A DNA stretch of 64,000 nucleotides, taken from assembly GCF_014648855.1 (NCBI RefSeq), contig NZ_BMRX01000010.1, forward strand, positions 313,521 through 377,520, given 5' to 3'. Positions 58,263 to 64,000 of the stretch are shown in pieces; positions within the stretch are counted from its first letter, which is position 1, and each line of letters starts with the position of its first letter. The translations under genes and the position numbers were made by a program. A model generated the notes under the pieces. It did not search any database, was not told the DNA's origin, and saw only the letters and a program-made list of their open reading frames with translations. This DNA comes from Streptomyces parvulus (GTDB lineage: Bacteria > Actinomycetota > Actinomycetes > Streptomycetales > Streptomycetaceae).

Positions 58263-59345
58263 TCAGCCGATCTGCGTGCCGGTGGCCGACAGGGCCTCCG
58301 TCACCGGCTGGAAGAAGGTCTCGCCGCCCGAGGTGCAGTCGCCGCTGCCGCCGGAGGTGAGGCCCACGGCCTTGTCGCCAGAGAAGAGCGAGCCGCCGCT
58401 GTCGCCGGGCTCGGCGCAGACGTCGGTCTGGATCAGGCCGTTGACGACGTCGCCGTTGCCGTAGTTGACGGTGGCGTCCAGGCCGGTCACCTTGCCGTCG
58501 TGCACCTGGGTCGTGGAGCCGCTGCGGGTGACCTCCATACCGACGGTGGCGTCGGCGGCGCCCGAGATGGCCTGGGCGGAGCCGTTGTAGAGGTTCACCT
58601 CGCTCGGGTGGTCCACGTCGCCGCTGTACTTGACGAGGCCGTAGTCGTTGTCCGGGAAGCTGGACGTCACGTTCTCGCCGAGCTGGTTGCCGGACGAGTC
58701 CTGCCAGCTGGTGATGCCCTCGGTGCAGTGCCCGGCGGTCAGGAAGTGCGGCTCGCCGCCCTTGGTGACGTTGAAGCCGAGCGAGCAGCGCCCGCTGCCG
58801 TCGGTGATGGCGTCGCCGCCGGCGATGAAGGGCTTGTACTCGCCCTGCGTCCGCTTGAGTTCGGCCTTGGCGCCGAGCCCGTCGACCACCTTGGTCAGCT
58901 TGGCCAGCTCGGCCTTGGAGACCGTGCGGTCGGCGGTGACCACGACCTTGTTGGTGGTCGGGTCGGTCGCCCAGGACGTGCCCGGGATGGCCGCGTCCTC
59001 GGTGAGCGTGGTGCGCGCGCTCTTCAGCTCGGCGAGCGAGTTCTCCACGACTCTGGCCTTGGCGCCCGCCTCCTCGACGGTCTGCGCGGCGTCGTCGTCG
59101 AGCACGTTGACGACGAGGCTCTTGGCCTGGGCGTCGTAGTACGTGCCCGCGGCGTCGGTACCGAGGTCGCCGAGCAGCGTGGAGGCGAGCTTTCCGGCCG
59201 CCGTGACCGACAGGGTCTCGGGGGCGGCGGACTGCGGAGCCTCACTGGCGTTCGCAGTCTGGAAGGTGACTCCCGCCGCGACCAGTGCGGTGATGCCCGC
59301 ACCTACGACCGCGGCCCGTCGCTTGGGTATGCGTCGGTGCTTCAA
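58263..59345 (-). CDS. Streptogrisin-type secreted serine protease (S1E), paralogue A
   Basis: 360 residues as a prepro-protease: signal to about 33, pro-domain (alpha-lytic protease type, ending around 172), then the chymotrypsin-like mature enzyme starting near IAGGDAI. Catalytic triad H206 (TAGHC), D234 (DNDYG) and S316 (GDSGGS), all present; Cys pairs C187/C207 and C310/C339-like positions support the streptogrisin fold. TTG at 59345 is chosen because AGGAGG lies 8 nt upstream and the upstream in-frame sequence lacks a start region. A 30-codon reading frame precedes it (59420-59512). Confidence 0.92.
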   Translation of the reverse strand: MKHRRIPKRRAAVVGAGITALVAAGVTFQTANASEAPQSAAPETLSVTAAGKLASTLLGDLGTDAAGTYYDAQAKSLVVNVLDDDAAQTVEEAGAKARVVENSLAELKSARTTLTEDAAIPGTSWATDPTTNKVVVTADRTVSKAELAKLTKVVDGLGAKAELKRTQGEYKPFIAGGDAITDGSGRCSLGFNVTKGGEPHFLTAGHCTEGITSWQDSSGNQLGENVTSSFPDNDYGLVKYSGDVDHPSEVNLYNGSAQAISGAADATVGMEVTRSGSTTQVHDGKVTGLDATVNYGNGDVVNGLIQTDVCAEPGDSGGSLFSGDKAVGLTSGGSGDCTSGGETFFQPVTEALSATGTQIG

Positions 59346-59419
59346 CTCATGTCCTCCTGTGGGGGGTCGGCCCGGGAGGTTGTGGGGACCTCGCGAACCG
59401 GAAGGCTGGTTGACGAGCG

Positions 59420-59512
59420 CTAACTCTTCCGATTCCACAGGGAGCACACAAGGTCGACTTCAGGACGTGCGCACGACAACACCAGCGTGGTCACACGTCC
59501 TTCACCATTCAT
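59420..59512 (-). CDS. Possible 30-residue leader peptide upstream of protease A
   Basis: ATG at 59512 follows GGAAGGGAC, a good ribosome binding site; the frame runs 30 codons (starting MNGEGRVTTLVLSCARP, ending LWNRKS) and stops 74 nt before the protease TTG. It could be a leader peptide, a small secreted factor or a chance frame. Two Cys and one Trp codon are of mild interest for attenuation. Confidence 0.35.
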   Translation of the reverse strand: MNGEGRVTTLVLSCARPEVDLVCSLWNRKS

Positions 59513-59681
59513 GTCCCTTCCAGCAGGATTCGCGAAGTGAACGCAGCAGCAAACGCTACGGGCGAGTAACCGAAGACCGGCCGACCCCGCACCTCCCTGT
59601 CTGAAAATCGACTCTTGCCTTTCGTCCACCGGATGTGCGTCTACACGCGGCGGTCGCGCGGGCGTCCGGTTCCGCGCACGG

Positions 59682-59718
59682 GAGAGCCCCCGCACACCGG
59701 TGGTGTGCGGGGGCTCTC
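59682..59718 (-). terminator. Strong hairpin terminator after protease B gene
   Basis: GAGAGCCCCCGCACACC and GGTGTGCGGGGGCTCTC form a perfect 17-bp stem with a 3-nt loop, 48 nt past the stop of protease B. This is the strongest terminator in the window. Confidence 0.85.
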
Positions 59719-59766
59719 GTCGTACTGCCTGCCGCGTCCCGGAGGAGGGCAGCGGAGCCGGGCGGA

Positions 59767-60669
59767 CTAGTAGACGCTGACGCCGTAGGCGCTCAGGGCC
59801 TCGGTGACCGGCTGGAAGAACGTCGTACCGCCGGAGGAGCAGTTGCCGCTGCCGCCGGAGGTCAGACCGTAGGCGGTGCCGTTGCTGCCGTAGAGCGAGC
59901 CGCCGGAGTCGCCGGGCTCGGCGCAGACCGTGGTCTGGATCAGCCCGCCGACGACGTCGCCGCCGCCGTAGTTGACGGTGGCGTTCAGGGCGGTGACCCG
60001 GCCGCTGTGGGTGCCGGTCGTGGAACCGTCGCGGATGACGGTGGTGCCCACGCTCGGGGTGGCGGCGCGGGTGATGTCCACGCCGTTCGCGGTGCCGGGA
60101 CGGGAGACGGACCCCGTGTACTGCACGATGCCGTAGTCGTTGCCCGGGAAGCTGGAGCCCGCCGTCTGTCCGATGACGGTGCCGCCGGAGCTGGAGCGCC
60201 AGGCCCCGGCGCCGTCGGTGCAGTGACCGGCGGTCAGGAAGTACTCGGTGCCGTTGGAGGCACGGACGTTGAAGCCGAGGGAGCAGCGCCAGCTGCTCGC
60301 GTAGATGGCGTCGCCGCCCTGGATGAGCTTGTTGAACGTGCCGGGGGTGCGCTTGACCGTGAGCGCGCCGGCCTTGTCGCCGGCCTGCTCCTTGATCTTC
60401 GCTATCTCGGCCTGGGAGACGGTGCTGTCCACGGTGAGCAGCACCCGGCCGGACTTGGCGTCGACGGCCCAGGCGGTGCCCGGGACGTCGGCCTTGAGCA
60501 CCGCGCCGCTGGCACTGCTGAGTTCGGCGGCGCTGAAGGCGACCGGGGCGGGTGCCGCGGTCGCGCTGGGGATCGCGACGGCGGCCGCGGCCACGAGGCC
60601 GGTGGATACGGCGATCAGCCGAGTCCGTCTCGTGATGCCGCTGCGGGGGGTGGTGCGCTTGATCCTCAC
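59767..60669 (-). CDS. Streptogrisin-type secreted serine protease (S1E), paralogue B
   Basis: 300 residues: signal (VSTGLVAAAAVAIPSATAA), a shorter pro-domain with TVSQAEIAKIKEQAG, and a mature chymotrypsin-like domain from about LIQGGDAI. Triad H149, D178, S255 all present. The mature domain is very like S. griseus protease A/B, including the C-terminal TTFFQPVTEALSAYG. It is a paralogue of the gene just downstream. GTG at 60669 is set by GGAGG 8 nt upstream. Confidence 0.93.
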   Translation of the reverse strand: MRIKRTTPRSGITRRTRLIAVSTGLVAAAAVAIPSATAAPAPVAFSAAELSSASGAVLKADVPGTAWAVDAKSGRVLLTVDSTVSQAEIAKIKEQAGDKAGALTVKRTPGTFNKLIQGGDAIYASSWRCSLGFNVRASNGTEYFLTAGHCTDGAGAWRSSSGGTVIGQTAGSSFPGNDYGIVQYTGSVSRPGTANGVDITRAATPSVGTTVIRDGSTTGTHSGRVTALNATVNYGGGDVVGGLIQTTVCAEPGDSGGSLYGSNGTAYGLTSGGSGNCSSGGTTFFQPVTEALSAYGVSVY

Positions 60670-60838
60670 TTTTCGTTCCTCCACATGGGAAGTCGGGGGC
60701 CCTCGTGTGGGGTTGGGGCCCGTGAGGCGCAGCCAGGGACGGACCTCCGGGTTCCGGATACGTCGTGCCCCTGACAAGCGCTGAGGTTGGAGTATTCGGC
60801 CGAACGACCGGTCGGCACAAGGGCACCTTTCGGCCGTT

Positions 60839-60856
60839 GATCTTTGAACGATCTTT
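60839..60856. repeat. Direct repeat GATCTTT x2 with 11-bp period
   Basis: GATCTTT at 60839-60845 and again at 60850-60856, 11 bp apart, about 170 nt upstream of the protease B start in the 205-bp gap after the DUF1684 gene. One-helical-turn spacing is typical of activator binding sites; no activator is known here. Confidence 0.3.
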
Positions 60857-60874
60857 ACCGACCCCCGCCGGTCC

Positions 60875-61660
60875 TCAGCGCAGTTCCCGTTCTCCGGCCT
60901 CGACGCGGATCCCCAGGGTGTTCCCGGGCGGCGGGAAGGGGCAGACGAAGTGGTCGGCGAAGGCGCACGGCGGCAGCAGCGCGCGGTTGAGGTCGACCGT
61001 CGTCAGACCCTCGGCGTCGGGCGCGGCGGGGCGCAGGAACCGGAAGCGGTAACTGGTGCTTCCGCTGGTGCCGTCGGCGAAGACGGCCCACAGCGAGCCG
61101 TCGTCCTCGACGCTCACCTGGAGCGTGTGCTCCCGTCCGTCCAGGGTGAAGGCCAGCTCTCCGCCGAGGGCCAGCCCGCGCTCCCTGCCGTCCGCGTTCG
61201 GCACCCGCACGCTGCGCCGCCCGGTGGCGTACGGCGTGAAGCGCCCCGGCACCGACCAGCGCGGATCGTACGGCGTGGCCGCGATGCCCCGGAACGCCCG
61301 CCGCGGACCGGCGTTCGGGTCGAAGTCGCGCACCCCCCACAGCCCCTCGCGGACCAGGACGACCAGCCGACGCTCCCCCAGCGCCACCCTGGCCTCCTCG
61401 GCCGGCCCCGGGTCCGCGGCGAGCCGCACCCGCCCGGCCGGCGGCCGCCCGTCCACGGTGAGCCCGTCGGCGGCGGTGGCCGTCAGGAGCACCCCGTCGC
61501 CGTCCGCCGTCCACCGCCCGGGGATGTCCGGAAGCCGCCCGGCCGGATGGTCCTCCAGCCAGTGCGTGCCGGTGAGGGCGAGCGGCCCGTAGGGCGCCGA
61601 CACCGTCGCCGTGCGCCGCCCGTGCCACCGCTTCCACTCGTCGGACGCGTCCTTCGTCAT
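60875..61660 (-). CDS. DUF1684 protein
   Basis: 261 residues, strand-rich and soluble. Pattern: WHGRRTATVSAPYGPLALTGTHWL at the N-terminus, RAFRGIAATPYDPRW in the middle, and LNRALLPPCAFADHFVCPFPPPGN at the C-terminus, all typical of the DUF1684 family. Function unknown. It begins 4 nt after the luciferase-like monooxygenase stop, so it is probably the third gene of that operon. ATG at 61660. Confidence 0.82.
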   Translation of the reverse strand: MTKDASDEWKRWHGRRTATVSAPYGPLALTGTHWLEDHPAGRLPDIPGRWTADGDGVLLTATAADGLTVDGRPPAGRVRLAADPGPAEEARVALGERRLVVLVREGLWGVRDFDPNAGPRRAFRGIAATPYDPRWSVPGRFTPYATGRRSVRVPNADGRERGLALGGELAFTLDGREHTLQVSVEDDGSLWAVFADGTSGSTSYRFRFLRPAAPDAEGLTTVDLNRALLPPCAFADHFVCPFPPPGNTLGIRVEAGERELR

Positions 61661-61664
61661 GGCG

Positions 61665-62834
61665 TCAACCCTTCCACACCGGGGCGTCCAGACCGAGGTG
61701 GGAACGGAGGGTGGCGCCCTCGTAGGCGGTACGGAACGCACCGCGCTCCCGCAGCAGCGGGACCACCCGGTCCACGAACTCGTCCAGCCCGCCCGGTACC
61801 AGGTGCGGCACGAGGACGAAGCCGTCGGCGGCGCCCCGCGCCACGAGCGACTCCATCCCGGCGGCCACCTCGCCGGGGGTGCCGACGAAGGAGTGCCGGG
61901 TGCTCGTCAGGTCGACGCCCCAGACCCGCTCCAGCGTGCGGAGCGCGGCCCGCGGGGAGACCTGGCGCCGGCGGATCTCCGCGGACCGTTCGTGTGCCTC
62001 GGCGGCGGTGTCCCCGAGGACCACGGTGGCCGCGGGCATGACCTTGAGGTCGTCCGGGTCGCGGCCGTACCGCGCGAGGCGGCGCCCCAGGTCGGTACGG
62101 AGGGCGCCGCCGGCGTCCGGGGGACGGTGCCGGGTGAGGAGCACGTCGGCCGAGGACGCGGCGAACTCCCGGCCCTCGTCGGAGCCGCCGGTCCGGGCCA
62201 TCACCACCGGGTGCCCCTGCGGGGAGCGCGGCAGGGTGAACTCGCCCGCGATGTCGAAGTACCGGCCGCGGTGGGCGAAGGGGCGGGGGGTGCCGTCGGG
62301 GGTCCAGGAGTCCCACAGCTGCCGCGCGGCGGCCACGGACTCGGCGGCGCGGACGTAGTGTTCGGGCCGTTCGAGGTGCCCGCCCCGACGGAAGTTCTGG
62401 TCGTCGGCGGCGTCGGACGAGGCCACCGCGCTCCAGGCGGCCCGGCCGCCGCTGAGGTGGTCCAGGGTGGCGAACCCGCGGGCGATCTCGAAGGGCTCGG
62501 TGTGCGAGGTGCCGGCCTCGGCGGCCAGACCGAGGTGCCGGGTGACGGTGGAGAGCGCGTTGAGCACGGTCAGGGGCTCGGGGCCGCCGGCCGCGTCCGG
62601 GTCGTGGACGTGGTCCCCGTGCTCGCGCGGCCGAAGCTCGTCCGCGAGGAGGAGGAAGTCGAACAGACCGCGCTCGGCGGTGCGGGCGAGGTGTTCGAAG
62701 GCGGCGAACTCGATCTGCGAGCCCGCCCCGGGATCGTCCCGGACGCTCGTGCCGCGGGCGCCCGGGAAGAGCACGGCCAGGTGCATCGTCCTGTTCCCCG
62801 GTCTCCTCGGTCCGGTGCCGCCGGGTCCGGTCAT
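61665..62834 (-). CDS. NtaA/SnaA-type FMN-dependent monooxygenase (luciferase-like)
   Basis: 389 residues. Luciferase-like TIM barrel of the nitrilotriacetate monooxygenase component A group: ARGFATLDHLSGGRAAWSAV, the FRRGGHLERPEHYVRAAE region, HRGRYFDIAGEF and PQGHPVVMARTGGSDEGREF. These enzymes use FMNH2 from a separate reductase, which is not adjacent. The ATG at 62834 overlaps the upstream stop (ATGA); an internal ATG at 62786 (MHLAVLFPG) could be the real start. Substrate unknown; desulfonation or N-dealkylation are typical roles. Confidence 0.87.
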   Translation of the reverse strand: MTGPGGTGPRRPGNRTMHLAVLFPGARGTSVRDDPGAGSQIEFAAFEHLARTAERGLFDFLLLADELRPREHGDHVHDPDAAGGPEPLTVLNALSTVTRHLGLAAEAGTSHTEPFEIARGFATLDHLSGGRAAWSAVASSDAADDQNFRRGGHLERPEHYVRAAESVAAARQLWDSWTPDGTPRPFAHRGRYFDIAGEFTLPRSPQGHPVVMARTGGSDEGREFAASSADVLLTRHRPPDAGGALRTDLGRRLARYGRDPDDLKVMPAATVVLGDTAAEAHERSAEIRRRQVSPRAALRTLERVWGVDLTSTRHSFVGTPGEVAAGMESLVARGAADGFVLVPHLVPGGLDEFVDRVVPLLRERGAFRTAYEGATLRSHLGLDAPVWKG

Positions 62835-63802
62835 GACGCCCCCCGCGCGACGGCGTACCGGTTGGCGGGGCGGGCCAGTCCCAGGTGGTCGCGGAGGGTG
62901 CTGCCCGGGTAGAAGGTGCGGAACAGCCCCCGGTGCTGGAGCAGCGGCACGGTGCCGTTGACCAGGCGCTCCAGATCGCGGTCGGGCTCGACCGGCGTGA
63001 GGTGGAAGCCGTCGACGGTACCCTCCCGGTGCCAGCGCGCGATCAGTTCGGCCAGGTCCACGGGGCCGCCGCGGTACAGCGGGCCGCGTGGTGTGGGCCG
63101 CGGACCGCCGCCGTGGCCGGGGTGGGCTCCGTACTCGCCGGCGCCGAGGTCGACGTCCAGGGCCGCGAGGACCCGCAGGCCGTCGGGGTCCCTGCCGTGT
63201 GCCGCCGCGGAGGCCCGCAGGTCGGCCCGCGCGGCGGCGGCCCGCTCCGGGTGCGCGGTGCGGACGAGGGCCACGTCGGCGTACCGGGCCGCGACCGCGC
63301 GGGCCGGCCCGGCGGAGGCGTCCACCACGCGCACGGGGTGTCCCTGCGGGGGCCGCGGCACGGTCTCCCGGCTGTCCCACAGACGCGCCGCCACGTCGGC
63401 CGCCTCACCGGCCTCCCGCCACAGGACGTCGGCGGACGCGGCGGGCCGGCGGCCGAAGAGGCGGGCCTCGCCCTCGGTGGTGGACACCCCGATCCGCCAG
63501 CCTGCCCGGCCGCGGCTGACCCAGTCGAGGGTGGCCACGGCGGCCTGGACGCGGAGGGACTCGGTGTGGGTGGTGGTGAGGGTGGGGACCAGGCCGACAC
63601 GGCGGGTCACGGGCGCCACCCGGGCGAGGACCGACGGCGCGTCGGGGCCGGGGCGGGCGAGGCAGTCGTCCAGCGTCACGAAGTCGAGCGCGCCGAGTTC
63701 GGCGAGCCGCGCCGCCGCCAGGTAGGCGCCGGCGTCGTACACGGACGGCCGGTCGAGGGCGGCGGCCAGGTGCAGCCGCCGCCGGCCGTGGGAGGTGGTC
63801 AT
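62831..63802 (-). CDS. Luciferase-like flavin monooxygenase, shorter paralogue
   Basis: 323 residues, same superfamily as the next gene: VATLDWVSRGRAGWRIGVST, PQGHPVRVVDASAGPARAV and the closing LFRTFYPGSTLRDHLGLARP. It is shorter, mainly in the insertion that binds substrate, so the two may have different substrates or form a mixed complex. ATG at 63802 overlaps a possible leader reading frame. A good promoter (63934-63964) lies 132 nt upstream. Confidence 0.84.
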   Translation of the reverse strand: MTTSHGRRRLHLAAALDRPSVYDAGAYLAAARLAELGALDFVTLDDCLARPGPDAPSVLARVAPVTRRVGLVPTLTTTHTESLRVQAAVATLDWVSRGRAGWRIGVSTTEGEARLFGRRPAASADVLWREAGEAADVAARLWDSRETVPRPPQGHPVRVVDASAGPARAVAARYADVALVRTAHPERAAAARADLRASAAAHGRDPDGLRVLAALDVDLGAGEYGAHPGHGGGPRPTPRGPLYRGGPVDLAELIARWHREGTVDGFHLTPVEPDRDLERLVNGTVPLLQHRGLFRTFYPGSTLRDHLGLARPANRYAVARGAS

Positions 63803-63867
63803 GCGGGCCGCCGCGGGGCGCCGGGGCGGGCGAGGGTGTCGGAGGGCATGCGAAGGCTCCGTGACAT
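63799..63867 (-). CDS. Possible 22-residue leader reading frame
   Basis: ATG at 63867, encoding a product that begins MSRSLRMPSDTLARP, stops in an ATGA overlap with the monooxygenase start. The overlap suggests translational coupling, but there is no clear ribosome binding site and the peptide has no run of one amino acid. It may be chance. Confidence 0.3.
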   Translation of the reverse strand: MSRSLRMPSDTLARPGAPRRPA

Positions 63868-63933
63868 GGGGTCAGTCGGACACGGTGGGTGGTGCCTTCA
63901 CACGGCCGAGCCCCTCAGCAGAGCCGTGCGCCG

Positions 63934-63964
63934 AGAGTACGGCGGCGCTTCGGTCCGCTGTCAA
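63934..63964 (-). promoter_or_regulatory. Sigma-70-like promoter of the monooxygenase operon
   Basis: On the minus strand TTGACA (63964-63959) is followed after 19 nt by TACTCT (63939-63934). The -35 is a full consensus match. Transcription would begin near 63927, leaving a leader of about 125 nt before the first monooxygenase. Confidence 0.5.
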
Positions 63965-64000
63965 GGTCGTCCGCACTGTGGGCGCCGCGTCTCAGAACGT

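Larger units (their letters stand above)
59346..59766. other. 421-bp region between the two protease genes
   Basis: Holds, on the minus strand, the promoter and possible leader of protease A, the small reading frame 59420-59512, and the protease B terminator (59682-59718). The central part (about 59500-59640) is relatively AT-rich. I see no other gene. Confidence 0.5.

Noticed and set aside
60801..60818. GACCGGTCGG-containing palindrome upstream of protease B, similar to the 3438 operator
   Set aside because: Matches only the GC-rich core (14/18) and lacks the outer ATA/TAT bases, so it may be chance in a GC-rich genome.

Overview
The window is about 64 kb of very GC-rich DNA (roughly 73% G+C by eye) and reads as a Streptomyces chromosome core region. 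The pointers are extreme third-position GC, almost no TTA codons, GTG and TTG starts, Tat and sortase signals, SoxR, an ECF sigma/anti-sigma pair, streptogrisin-type proteases, a cell-wall AA10 enzyme and two short repeats I remember as common in Streptomyces. From memory, the order soxR - hmgA - sigma/anti-sigma/kinase - SGNH esterase - AA10 - lipase - Y-family/dnaE2 resembles S. coelicolor around SCO1690-SCO1745. I could not run a search to confirm this. I saw no rRNA, tRNA, CRISPR array, prophage or insertion sequence.

Layout. 1-3.4 kb: TPR-like protein, DMT transporter, Nudix hydrolase, two DUF202 proteins. 3.4-9.0 kb: a five-gene module bounded by two related TetR-type operators: phosphotransferase and acyl-CoA dehydrogenase on +, then SDR, acyl-CoA ligase and TetR on -. 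9-15.4 kb: NamZ-like muramidase, penicillin-acylase-family enzyme, zinc-ribbon-tailed protein, BKACE-like protein, SoxR. 15.4-19 kb: MaoC hydratase, second acyl-CoA dehydrogenase and two TetR genes, each with its own inverted repeats. 19-33 kb: transport and redox (ArsR-like regulator, EamA, MHS symporter, alcohol and aldehyde dehydrogenases, ABC ATPase with a TTA codon, MFS, CitMHS, molybdopterin oxidoreductase with TetR and lipoprotein). 33-37 kb: hmgA, GntR regulator, a lone Type ISP specificity domain. 37-41 kb: anti-sigma, ECF sigma, Ser/Thr kinase, SGNH esterase. 41-46.5 kb: two glycosyltransferases, polysaccharide deacetylase, AAA ATPase, DUF72. 46.6-50 kb: small regulators, acetyltransferases, DUF402, methyltransferase, a 44-residue gene. 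50-57 kb: sortase-anchored AA10 enzyme, secreted lipase, Y-family-like protein and DnaE2 under a LexA box. 57-64 kb: membrane protein, two streptogrisin-type proteases, DUF1684 protein, two luciferase-like monooxygenases.

Main points. (1) The 3.4-9.0 kb module carries the enzyme classes of the Pseudomonas putida levulinate / 4-hydroxyacid pathway (phosphotransferase, ACAD, SDR, CoA ligase) with its own TetR and matching operators, and is my best candidate for an undescribed catabolic system. (2) An operator differing by one base from the first one precedes the molybdopterin oxidoreductase 28 kb away. (3) The Y-family gene lacks the N-terminal catalytic segment, is translationally coupled to SOS-controlled dnaE2, and carries an in-frame copy of a Streptomyces palindromic repeat. 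(4) Many genes have a -10 hexamer 6-8 nt before the start codon and no Shine-Dalgarno, which suggests leaderless mRNAs.
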